Origin: Alisma plantago-aquatica
Lineage: Eukaryota > Streptophyta > Magnoliopsida > Alismatales > Alismataceae
Length of the DNA: 64,000 nucleotides
NCBI GenBank assembly: GCA_963693085.1
Contig: OY856409.1
Coordinates: forward strand, 1,340,806,915-1,340,870,914
Direction: 5' to 3'
Shown here: positions 23,647-33,931 of the stretch, in pieces
How positions within the stretch are numbered: the first letter of the stretch is position 1
Layout of the letters: the number at the start of each line of letters is the position of its first letter
Made by a program: the position numbers and the translations under genes
The notes under the pieces: generated by a model
Databases searched by the model: none
The model's input: the letters and a program-made list of their open reading frames with translations, nothing else
Told to the model about the DNA's origin: nothing

Positions 23647-24048
23647 AGAGAGTCAGGATAGAATACACTCGAGTGTACAGATCGCACAAATACACTCAAA
23701 TGTCTTTGCATATCAAGACTATTTTTTGCAAAATGTAAACCATTGATCTTCACCGTCATTATATAACTAGTCTACATACAAATTTTGAGCCCATTTGGAT
23801 GAGTGTAAGTCACTCATAGAAGGACTACAAAATCGACGCACGAAACTAATTTGAAATGCATAATTTTTGCAGTCTTTATAACATGACATATAAATGTCCA
23901 AATGTGCTCAAATTTTGTGTATGAGCTATTCACAAGATGTTTAAGAAGATCAACAGATTAGATTTTTGAAAAAAATATTACATCATGAAAAACCACTTGA
24001 GTGTATTCTGCTCCAAATACACTTGAGTGTATTCTAGCCTGACTCTCT
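23647..24048. mobile_element. MITE / fold-back element, ~402 bp
   Basis: The ends are inverted repeats matching at 26 of 28 positions (AGAGAGTCAGGATAGAATAC at 23647 and the reverse of GTATTCTAGCCTGACTCTCT ending at 24048). Similarity continues inward so that most of the element forms a hairpin. It abuts a (TA)n tract on the left and a (CT)n tract on the right. It is non-coding and its superfamily is not certain. Confidence 0.75.
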
Positions 24049-24099
24049 CTCTCTCTCTACAAAGTCAGAACTATTTTTTAAAATCCAACTGTATAGTAC

Positions 24100-24383
24100 C
24101 TTCTCACAAAAATCATCACAATTAGACATTGTTTGCATGTCCATATGTACAATATACACTTTTTACATACAACAATTAGCCATAAATTCAATATAGAACA
24201 TTGAAAAGTATTTTGCTGTTGTGAGTGATCCATAGATCGAATGGTGATAAAATTTTGTAGGAAGGTAAATATTAAGGTATACTTGTAATCTATATGGTTG
24301 GATTATTAAAAATTGATCTATGTGGATATTTATTCAAATGCCTCTCATGCTCTCACCTAGATTTGTTTCTCACTGGATCGTTG

Positions 24384-24479
<96 letters not shown>

Positions 24480-24769
24480 CAACAATCCAGTGAGAAACAT
24501 ATCTTGGTGAGAGCATGAGATGCATTTGAATAACTATCCACAGAGACCAACCTTCCATAATCCACTCGTATAGATCAAAAGTATACCTTAATATGTGCCT
24601 TCCTACAAAATTTCATCATCATTTGATTTGTATAGCATTCACAACAAGGGGAAACTTTTCAACAATCTAAATTGAATTTCAAGCTGACCATTGGATGTAA
24701 AAAACATATATTGTACATATCGACATGTAAACAATATCTGATTGCAATGATTTTTTTGTGGGAAGGTAA
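24100..24769. repeat. ~290-bp-arm inverted repeat around a (TA)n(TG)n core
   Basis: The left arm (about 24100-24386) ends TTTCTCACTGGATCGTTGTC and the right arm (about 24477-24769) starts with its inverse, GACAACAATCCAGTGAGAAA. The arms diverge slightly outward. Between them lie about 36 bases of TA and 58 bases of TG repeat. It is possibly a fold-back MITE. The proteins readable in the core (His-Thr or Cys-Val runs) are repeat artefacts. Confidence 0.8.
24386..24478. repeat. (TA)n(TG)n microsatellite
   Basis: Uninterrupted TA dinucleotides are followed by roughly 29 TG dinucleotides at the centre of the inverted repeat. Confidence 0.97.
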
Positions 24770-24916
24770 ATGACTTGATGTTTTTCCCATCTATATAATT
24801 GTATTTTAATAAATAGCTATAATTTTTTGTAATTAAAATGCCTCTCATGCTCTCATCGTAGGATGCTTCTCAATGGATCTTTACCCAATATATATACATA
24901 CATACATGATATATAA

Positions 24917-24967
<51 letters not shown>

Positions 24968-24980
24968 TGTGTGTGTGTAT
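24768..24980. repeat. Third partial arm copy followed by a second (TA)n(GT)n tract
   Basis: 24768-24893 repeats the inner part of the left arm in direct orientation (AAATGCCTCTCATGCTCTCA is shared at 24336 and 24837). It is again followed by a TA then GT microsatellite (24917-24980), so the arm plus microsatellite travels as one unit. Confidence 0.75.
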
Positions 24981-25519
24981 TTACATAGCCCATGTTCAAG
25001 AAAAAATCAGCCATCCTTGCACAACTGACCACTTCATTTAAAGAAAATCAAAATATAGGGTTTCCAACATCAATATAGGGTTTGATACTATACTAATATA
25101 TTACAAAACCTTATTAAATATCAAATTCAATTATCTATAATTATTTCAAAATTTCACACATTGAACAACATAAGTCTTGCATACCGTACTTCAGTAAAAT
25201 ACATATGTTTGATTCATGAACCCTTAATTAAACAAACCCAAAATCTATGAAATGAGAACATTATTCAAAAAAAATGTTAACAATAAATTAGAATTTAAGA
25301 TGAAAAATTCATCATTTTGTGGAAAAAAGATTAATGACTAAAGTAGGTATGGGGTCTTGCACCACTAATTTCATGACTTGTACTTCCCCTGGTGGATACA
25401 TTAAAGGAGTGGGAAGTAAAGTGTGAATGGTATGATTTTTATGTGGATTTTGTATTGAATATATCACTATAAGATATCATTTTATCCATTAATGTCTTGA
25501 AATAGTGATAATGATCCTT
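24981..25519. other. AT-rich spacer, nothing recognised
   Basis: No gene, terminal repeat or similarity to other parts of the window was found. Confidence 0.5.
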
Positions 25520-26290
25520 ATATTGATGCTCAACTTGAATATATGAACTCCAAACCATCATGTTTGATCTAGATCTGTAATGCTACATGCTTTGATCACC
25601 TAAATGACTTATGAATCAATCTTGTTCACTAGTATGCCCAAGTGACCTAAACATGACATTGAATGTGACCTAATGTGCATGTTGCAAAATTGGATATCTA
25701 ATCGTGTACAAATCTCACCTTGATAGTCACTCTTGATATTTGATGTCCCCAAATCAGTAACTTGTTGATCTTTATGACATCTAATCTAGATTGATATCTC
25801 TTGTACTCTAATGTTGACTATCTTGCATGGAAATGACTCAGTATGACTTAAAGGCATGATATGATGAATAAGTCCTTTTATCCTATTCAAATCTTATGAT
25901 TTCCCTATTAAGATGATGACACCTAAGTTGAAAATCCCTGATCTTGTAAGGATGTTTCACCCTAAGTAAAATGATATATGATCTAGTATGTATCTTGATG
26001 ATGACATTGCATGAATATTGGAGATGTCGAAATGAATCATCATAATGTATGGAACTTAGCTAAGTGAAACATCCACCCTTGATGAATATGTTTAGATAAC
26101 CTATGTCTTGTGATGTTAATCTAGTCACTCTTGCTTGTACTATCAGGATCTCTTTTATGGACTCTTTTCAAAGATCTAATCATTTTGTATAATGCTAGTT
26201 TGCTCATGTCAATGTATGCTTTATCCTTCTATTGGCCATACTAATGGTATTGAAATTGTATATATGTATGTAGTATAAATGCTTGGCTTA
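25520..26290 (-). repeat. Diverged inverted repeat partner of 14360-15160
   Basis: In reverse complement it aligns collinearly with 14360-15160. No open frame or LTR terminus was found. Confidence 0.8.
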
Positions 26291-26529
26291 AAAAAAGATC
26301 TGACCTTGCTTTGCTTTTCGACAACCTGGGGGATATAAAAAAAGATAATTACCGGTTTTTGTCTCACGTGTAAATTTTTTCTCTCTCCCTCAAATTCTTG
26401 CCCTTCAAGAAACAATCTGTCCGGGAGTGCACAATGACTAATCCATTAACACTTGTCGCTCGTCTTGAGTGAGCTTATGCGCTGAAGAAGCGTCTTCTAT
26501 TTTGCCTTTGTGAATTGCGTGGAAGTGTT
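26291..26529. other. Unassigned 240-bp stretch of different composition
   Basis: Less AT-rich sequence sits between the repeat above and the copia-A3 LTR remnant. It could be 5' LTR sequence too diverged to align or a small organelle-derived piece. Nothing specific supports either. Confidence 0.3.
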
Positions 26530-27234
26530 TGACCGATAGTAGTGTTTGTACTGAATCTGACTAATGCGATTCGATCGTCTCATGTGTATGATGATCGATT
26601 TGGTTGCCAATTGACTGGGTCGATGCTCACATGTTGCAAAAATTCAAGATCTTCTAGTCCCTTCCACTCCCACACAAATTGAGAACCCAGACCATAACCC
26701 CTCCTATATATAGAGGGGTACTGGGGGATTCTAAGAACATAACTCAATTGCTTCTGAAAATTGTTGTCCTCTCTGGTTGTGGTAACCAATAGAGAGCCCA
26801 AGAAAGTCTTACCCGCTAAAGGGAGGGATAGGAAGGGGGAAACAATTGTGGGAGAGCAAGTTGGTGAGTAGTACAAAAATGAGAGGGACAACTCCTTCCT
26901 ATCCATTCTAGTATGACTACAAGAGTTCTAGGCAGTCTGTGTAGACTTCCATAGAGGCGTGGAAGTTGTTGTCTTCTGCTAGGTGGATAACATCAACCTA
27001 TAGTCCATGGTGTAGACCAGAAGGTGCAGTAGTTAGATGGTCCCAGTGCAACTAAAAGTTAGTTATGCATCTACAATGACAAGGAGATTTCACTGGGCTT
27101 GCTCCAAGACCAAGGATATCCTCAAAACTATCCTTACTATCGTATAGTTATTGACTCCATCTGTTGGTTTATGGGAAATATGGTAGTAAATTTTTTATTT
27201 CCACTGCCTATTTTGTAACCATATTTCCCTACAC
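26530..27234 (+). repeat. copia-A3 LTR remnant (3' part of LTR)
   Basis: It aligns with the last ~800 bases of the copia-A1 LTR: the TATA region CTCCTATATATAGAGG at about 26700, the GGTAACCAATAGAGAGCCCA segment, and the end TTTCCCTACA next to a primer-binding site. The 5' part of the LTR is missing or unalignable. Confidence 0.8.
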
Positions 27235-27390
27235 TGATATCAAAGCCACAACAATTTACTATATCTTGAGATAATGGATATGATCAATTTTTGGTTTTAT
27301 CATTTAATTATTTCTTGTGATGTGAATAATTCTATCCAATCATATACCACATACACTCACAAACTAATATATATATATATATATACACAC
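27235..27390 (+). mobile_element. copia-A3 primer-binding site and leader, truncated
   Basis: TGATATCAAAGCCA at 27235-27248 is a mutated initiator tRNA-Met primer-binding site. The following sequence matches the leaders of copia-A2 and copia-A4 (reverse strand) through GATATGATCAATTTTTGGTT up to a TA microsatellite, where it stops. Beyond is the SIRE-like gag on the other strand. Confidence 0.75.
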
Positions 27391-28967
27391 ACATTATTAC
27401 TAGGCAACAAAAGTCTAGAAGATAAATCATTTACTTGACTAAGCAACCTAGCATTTTCAGATTTTAGCATTTGAATCTCTTTGAGATAAACATTTCTCTC
27501 TTCTCTACAAGTATCAACGAGCAACTTAAATTCAACATTTTTAGTTTTAAGCAATTCAAGTTCTTTTAGGCAATTTTGGTTCTCTTCCTTAAGATTTTCC
27601 GTGTTTTTAAGGTAGACACCATTCTCAACTACAACCCCATTGTATTGGAGTTCAAGATCAAGGTATTACCCTTGCAGGTTATCAATGCTCTCAAGATTGG
27701 TTTTCTCATTCAATTCCAAAATTTCAAGTTTAGCATAAAGATCATCAATAAATTTTCCTAACCATCTTATTTTATATTTACATTTAGCAAAAGAAGAACG
27801 GGTAGTAACAAGCATATCAATAATAGATTCTTTAGGCAGTTCATTCAAGCTTACCTCACTTACCTCACCAATATCTTCACTTGTATAGGCCATGAGGGCA
27901 AGGTGGCACTCACCATCTTCTTTGGAACTAGAGCTGCTTGAAGATGAAGCTTCCCAAGCTACATTTGCTTCATTCTTGTGTCTCTTTTCCTTCTTGTCCT
28001 TCATCTTGTGCTTGATCTCCTTCTTGTAATCCTCATCTTTCCTTGAGCTGCTCTTGTGGTGAGAATTTCTTGACTTTGGGCATTCACTCTTGTAGTGCCC
28101 CTTTTGACCACACTTGTAGCATCTCAGAGTAGAGGAGGAAGAGTCTTGCTTTCCCTTGAAGTGCTTTCCCTTGATGTAGTTGGCTTCATTCTCACTAGGG
28201 CCTTCATCTTCACTAGAGGAGGGAGTCTGACAAGCAAGTTATTGTTGAAGGATGATAGCCTCCACTTGTGCTTTGAAAGCACTGTCTTTGATCTTCTTGG
28301 CTTCCTTCTTTTCTTGCTTAGCTTCTTTTTCTTGCTTGTCAAGTCTTGGATCATGGGCTTGAAGATTTTTAATGAGTTCTTAAGTTGGGATGTCACCAAG
28401 GATCATCACTTCTTCAATGAAGGTGACCTTTGACTCTCATCTCATTGTAAGATTTCTCAAGATCTTTGAGTTGATGGCACCTATTTCCAAAGGAGTGCCC
28501 AAAGCAGCCATCCCATTAACAATGACATTCCGCCTTGAGTACATCTACGCAATGTCTTCTTTCTTTCCCATCTTGAAGTTCTCTAGGAGGATGCCCAACA
28601 TGTATATATTTGCCTCCTTGACTTGCTTTGTGCCTTCATATGTGATGCTCATCTTGTCCCAAATCTCATAGGTGGTGTTCCATGATGAGATCCGGTTGAA
28701 CTCTATGGGAGTGAGGGCTGCGTAGAGGATTCTAATGGCCTTTGCATTTAGTTGAGCTTCTTTTATAGAAACTTCACTCCATGTTGCAACAGCTCCGGTT
28801 GGCTCTTTGTAAGGTGTGACCATCACCTTCCACATATCAAAGTTCATCCCTTGAATGCAGAACTACATCCTTCTCTTCCAATAGAGAAAGTTGGTGCCAT
28901 CAAATACTAGAGGACGCATGGAGAAGCCTCCCTCTAGGTTGAGTGAACCAAGTAGGTTGTCTCCCAT
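27391..28967 (-). pseudogene. SIRE-like gag, several stops/frameshifts
   Basis: It starts at ATG 28967 (MGDNLLGSLNLEGG, then FDGTNFLYWKRRM). The UBN2-type core follows with the tract AIRILYAALTPIEFNRISSW and TYEIWDKMSITYEGTKQVKE, then a Lys-rich linker. A CCHC zinc knuckle, CYKCGQKGHYKSEC, lies near 28080-28125, followed by a Ser-rich acidic stretch and a long coiled-coil C-terminus (LESIDNLQG to LKSENARLLSQVNDLSSRLL). This order is typical of the long Gag proteins of the SIRE lineage. Breaks include stops near 28890 and 28544 and a stop near 28230. Gag would form the virus-like particle, and this copy cannot make a full one. Confidence 0.85.
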
Positions 28968-29006
28968 CTTCTCATCTTGTGGGAGATTGTTCGAGAATAT
29001 CCTTAT

Positions 29007-29017
29007 CTCTAATACCA
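29007..29017 (-). other. Primer-binding site of SIRE-like element
   Basis: The reverse strand reads TGGTATTAGAG two bases after the LTR end AGATCCAACA, complementary to initiator tRNA-Met with one change. Confidence 0.85.
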
Positions 29018-29019
29018 CT

Positions 29020-30485
29020 TGTTGGATCTAAGGGCTCTAGAGGGGGTGTGAATAGAGCTACAAAAATTCTCACCAAATAGATTAGACCTTCAAATTATAT
29101 CAATTAGGAGCAATAGCTTAATGGCAATTTGAAGTCCTAACTAACAAGCACAACAAGGATGAGAGAGATTGATAGCAAGCACTTGACAAAGGGATGTAGA
29201 ATGGTTCCACACTTCAAACTAGAAGTGAATTAGTCCACTACCTAGAGAGGTCAACCTCTAGGACTTTGCAAGTGCTTTTCTCTATTAATCACCACAGATA
29301 TTACAACAATAGACCACCAAAGGACTTACCCATCCAATAATAAGGAGATCTCCACCTTCACAAGGAACTTACCCACTTAGATTGAATCTTCAGCCTTAAC
29401 CTAGGTCTTACCCATCCAATCTCAAGTCCTCATCCTTGAAGGACTTTTCTTCTCCTCTTGGATCTTCCACCTTTGCCTTCTCCTTCACCTAGAGAAGATC
29501 GCCACCTCTTCATCAACCTTGAAAAGGACCATCTACAACTCCTTCTTCACTCGATGGAGCTTGCTTCCTTCAGCTTTTCTTCATGGAAGAATGGGGTAGG
29601 GAAGTAGTGGAAGATTGAGAGCTTTAAATACACAAAGGTGGAGCTCTCTTACAATAATCCTAACTCACTCACAAATCATAAAATGAAGTGTAAACTAGAG
29701 AGAGAAAGTGGATCAAGGGGTGGTAGCACACTCAACTATAGCAAGGACCTTGTATGTAGTGAATGAGCAACCTTGGAATGAACTCCAAGTGGTCCTATTT
29801 ATAGATGGGGGTGCTCCCTTGAGTTGGGGAATACTTAGGGTCGAATTATAGCCATTTTTGCACAAGGCAACAGATCTATTTTCGTCCAAACAAGTCACCA
29901 ATGGTTAGAATCACTTTTTCTGTGTTTTCCGTACAGTAGATTCGGTCGAGATTCAATAAAGGTAACTCGACCGATCGGCTAAAGACAAACCCGATTTTCA
30001 AACTAGGTTGAGTTTGTCCTGGGAAACTCGACTGATCAGTTAAAATCACATTTGGTCAGTAAATCGATTGGCTGAGCTCTGTGAATGCATAACTTGACCG
30101 ATGCACTCTTCAGAAAATTGATCCAAGGGATCAGTCGAGATTGTAACTCGACCGATCAGCTGTCTGTGATCAATTTTCTAAAGTCATTAAAAAGTGATTC
30201 AAATTTGGTACTAAGTGTCCCACATAATTTTCTCATCTTAGTTACAAGTCATATCATCAATACAAGTGATTATGAAATTCTTCTAAGGTCATTTACATGG
30301 ATTTTCTAATTAGCACACTTGCAATTCTTTTGACTTGTACTTTGACAAGCTAGGGCTTGTGTCAATTGATTCTTTTCATGTACCTAACACCTGGGATCAA
30401 TCTTGAATACACATATTAGATACATATTAATGGAATGGTTGAGTCATTATCAAAATATGGACAATGTATAACCTCTAGGTCAACA
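29020..30485 (-). repeat. SIRE-like 5' LTR (1466 bp)
   Basis: On the minus strand it starts TGTTGACCTAGAGG and ends AGATCCAACA (TGTTG/CAACA ends). A TATA box (CTATAAATAG on the reverse strand) lies near 29792-29803. Between about 29935 and 30170 there are six CGACCGATCGG-like palindromic motifs upstream of the TATA box. Confidence 0.85.
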
Positions 30486-33400
30486 AATATTATATTGGGG
30501 GTTTGGTATTTATATACATATACATATCCAATCACCACATATACATAGTATGTATCATATACATGCTATATCCTACACGAAAACATGCAAAGTGATAAAA
30601 CGATAATTATGGCCATCCTATTGTAATTCCATGAGCCATAAGGAATTATGGTCATCTAGGTCTACATCATATGCAGCAACCTGTAGTTGATGAAGATCTG
30701 TGCTTGAGCCGTTCTAGGTTGATCAGCTCATCCTATGAGTGATCAGCTCCCCTCCTGGCCAGTTAGTTGGTTGTCACCAATCAATCGTCTGGAACCTCCA
30801 AATGGTTAGTTCGTCAGGTCGTCATGCTCCTCATTAGGCCACCAATTGCTTGTCTTGCACCATAAGCCAGTCGTCTCGGTCCCTTAACCGCTCGTCTGGG
30901 AGCCCTCCGTTCTTCAACATAATAGGAAATAAAACTATCCTATTTTTACATATTTCTTTGGGAAACCCCGAGTTACACTTGGGGGGGGGAGGTAGAAGAG
31001 AAGGCTTCAGTCATCTCAAGTTACATCTGGAATAGAAGAAAGGACTCGATACGTAGACTGAGATGCAAACAACCACAACCATCCAAGCACACACATAGGG
31101 GTTTATAGGCCATAACCACACTACACATCCACCATTAAAACCATTTTAGGGCGACGTGTATTGATTGCATATATATACCATATCATATGTGTATATAGGG
31201 ATTTGTGGTGTTTAATCAGATATGCACATTATCCAGTTAAAGTATTCACATCGCATGCAATAAATAAATGGTAATAAACCAAAATATGATCATATCAATT
31301 AATCCTAAAATATTATATGTTGGTGTGGCTCTGATACCACTATTGGGTTTTGTGGGACAGAACAGACAGCGGAAACAAAAATTTTATCTAACTACAAACA
31401 CATAACCAACAGATCGCATCAACAAGTATGCAATAGGAAAGATGGTTTAGCGAGTTATACCTGGTCCTGAGGCTTGCTCGGTGACAATACCTCACAACTA
31501 GTGTGGCCTTCAACCACCAAGTCTTCAACAGTGTCTGTGTAGCTCCTGGTCTTGACCCGGACTGCGGTTGACGGTCGTCCTCCTGAGCGGTAGAAATCTC
31601 CCACCTCTATAGATAGTCTACACGGACCACCAAGAACTCTAGTCATCCTGTTGGATAGACTAGAAGGAGTTGTCCCCATATGTCGGCATACTAGTCACCG
31701 ACACACTCTCCCACCACCAGTCATTTTTCTACATTTGTCTTTCCCTCAATGTTCCTCCATGGACGGGTAGAACTTGCTTGGGCTCTCTCAGTTACCACAA
31801 CTAGAGAGGACAACAACTTTGCAAAGCGAGTGATATTATGAGTTGTGTGTACTTAGAAGCCCCATGTACCCCTCTATTTATAGTAGAGGGCAGGGTCAGG
31901 GTTTCCAGTCTGTGCAGGAGTAGAAGGGTCTGGATTTTTCCACAAACGGATTGCAATGTGAAAGGTGAACCGATCGTTTCATAACTGAACCGGTCATTTA
32001 GAGAGGTGAGTCGATCAGTTCATAACTAAACCTATTGTTTGGGCAGGTTAGCCGATTGGTTCACCCAGTGAATTGGTCATTTCACTTCCCAGAATTGCCC
32101 ATAATTGACTTTCCTTGTTCATTTCTAATTAATGCAAAGATTAATTCTTGTCCCAATCGATTTGAACAAGTGAAACGAGGACCTTTTCTCACGAATCAGG
32201 AAACCCAACACAAGCTCATTTGGTCCATGTGAACTGATCGATTCACTAGAGTGAACCGGTCATCTCACTGACTATGAACCAATCAGTTCACCCAGTGAAC
32301 AGATCAATTGGTGGTCCAGTTTGTGCAGAACTCAGTCAATGCAGTTCTCAATCAATCTGACACTCTAATTAGTTGGTTCAACACTTGAACTTGATGATTC
32401 TGAGTCAAGTCTATTGATTGAATATTTAATTGAGTACCTAAACACTTTATTAATCAATCTAAACATCATTCATGGATAAAGTCCTCTTCCAGGTTAATCC
32501 TATGTGTGTGACCCTATAGGTTCCATTTCATGTTGGCAGTGAATGTCCATAACTAACTTATGACATCACAAGCAAAGAGTGGTTCCTAGTCGCACATCAG
32601 TTCTACCCAAGTGAAGAGGAAAGATGGAGAACAACTTTCAACTTACAATCTATTATTGGTATTACAATGAATGTATAGTTCCTTTGTCGCTGATATCCAG
32701 ATTGAACTCGAGGCATTGACCTGTCATCCTCTACAAACGTTCAATCCATGTTTCTTGATTCAAAGTAGACTGTCTGAGATATTTGTAAGCTCAATATCAT
32801 ATATTGACTTACAAGTGCATGGTCATGTATTTTTCAGTCTCACTCCTCAAGTGGCCAGGATATCACACTACCTTAGGAGGGACAAATTCCATATCTATCA
32901 CTCATAGTCAAGTCCCCATGTGTCAAAGTCACCTAATCATCACCGTTATAACAACCCATGTTTCAAGACTACGTTTGATGATGTCAAAGTGTACCCAACC
33001 ACATGTGATGAGTGCAGTGATTTTAGGTCTAAGAACAACAATCACCACTAATACTATAAGAGATGATCATCACTAACCAAGTGTGGTTTCCATGCATCAC
33101 TCTTATAGTGGGTTTGTCCGATACACTGTTCTCTAACATGTATCTATGTGCTTGGTTTGATATCATATATCATGACTAATGAGATTCTATCATCAACCAA
33201 CACACACTCTAGTATTTTGTGTTATTGATTTCTATGGTTATTTCCACAATAACAACTGACTAGGGACATAACAAGAATGTATAGTCTTATCATCTGTATG
33301 ATCTCATTGTTCAGGTCCTTAACCTGAAGACATACATCATTGAGTATTGTCATTCTCTAGACATCTGTCATGTAATACTATTATCTTAAAACAATTAAAA

Positions 33401-33498
33401 CATATAGATGGAAATTGCCTTTATTATTATCAAATCAAGTATCACATGCCTCAGTGCAATCATCATATGATTGGCTCTCTGGGCATACTATACCAATA
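30486..33498 (-). mobile_element. copia-A2: 5' LTR and leader, rest displaced
   Basis: On the minus strand it runs LTR (31341-33498), primer-binding site (31328-31339) and leader (31327 to 30486), where the SIRE-like element interrupts it. The leader aligns with that of copia-A4 (TGATGAAGATCTGTG in both). Gag-pol of this copy is not in the window. It lies within the gag of gypsy-D, with flank AGTAG (33499-33503). Confidence 0.85.
31341..33498 (-). repeat. copia-A2 5' LTR (2158 bp)
   Basis: The ends are TATTGG/CCAATA inverted repeats, with TATTGGTATAGTATGCCC as the minus-strand start. A TATA box (CTATAAATAG reversed) lies near 31870-31880. The primer-binding site TGGTATCAGAGCCA follows one base after the end. 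Short open frames inside it are shadows. Confidence 0.9.
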
Positions 33499-33503
33499 AG
33501 TAG

Positions 33504-33670
33504 GTGGTGCAACATGGTCAATTCTTGCTCGGGGTTCAGAAGAGGTGTACCAATAGGGCAGTAGGGACTGTCACGGTGTTGGAGGGATTCACCAGAGTAT
33601 CTCAATTGTTGGTGTTGTTGGAGGTGGCTCTTGAATTGGAGTTGTTAATGTTTTCAAACAAATCTCCCAT
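33504..33670 (-). pseudogene. gypsy-D gag N-terminal fragment
   Basis: It starts at ATG 33670 (MGDLFENINNSNSRATSNNT) about 250 bases after the primer-binding site and is cut at 33503 by copia-A2. One stop falls within the fragment. The Asn/Thr-rich start after a tRNA-Met primer-binding site is compatible with Gag of chromovirus-like gypsy elements. Nothing more specific can be read. Confidence 0.5.
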
Positions 33671-33915
33671 CTTGAAATATAAGGGTATAACATAAGATAA
33701 CCAGGAGTAGACAACAAGGATATTTAAGGCTACTATTGCCTTTGGGCATACTATTCCAGGAACTCAGTATCAACACAGGCCAGGAAGGTATCATATGGAT
33801 CTGAGAGTCCTCACAAACTAAGTTAGTGCCACGAAGGAAAAAAAATCCAGTCCGCAGACCCTGATCCTTTCTAGACACCCTTACTTTCAACTTATGACCT
33901 TGTAGTTGCCCAACA

Positions 33916-33928
33916 GGCTCTGATACCA
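33916..33928 (-). other. Primer-binding site of gypsy-D
   Basis: The reverse strand reads TGGTATCAGAGCC, three bases after the LTR end CTCTTTACA. Confidence 0.85.
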
Positions 33929-33931
33929 TGC

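Larger units (their letters stand above)
27391..30485 (-). mobile_element. SIRE/Maximus-like copia retrotransposon, 5' LTR and gag only
   Basis: On the minus strand it has a 1466-bp LTR, an initiator tRNA-Met primer-binding site, and a gag frame with many breaks that stops at a TA microsatellite near 27390. Pol and the 3' LTR are absent. The right end (GGTCAACA at 30485) abuts the leader of copia-A2, so it inserted there, and the flank is AATAT (30486-30490). The matching duplication on the left is lost with the truncation. Confidence 0.85.

Noticed and set aside
24294..24565. Cys-Val, His-Thr and Ile-Tyr repeat ORFs
   Set aside because: They are read-through of TG/CA and TA microsatellites.
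26291..26529. Possible second organelle insertion
   Set aside because: Composition differs, but no organelle gene or tRNA could be recognised, so it is not claimed.
28095..28671. Plus-strand ORFs opposite the SIRE-like gag
   Set aside because: The minus strand carries the zinc knuckle and UBN2 motifs; these are shadows.
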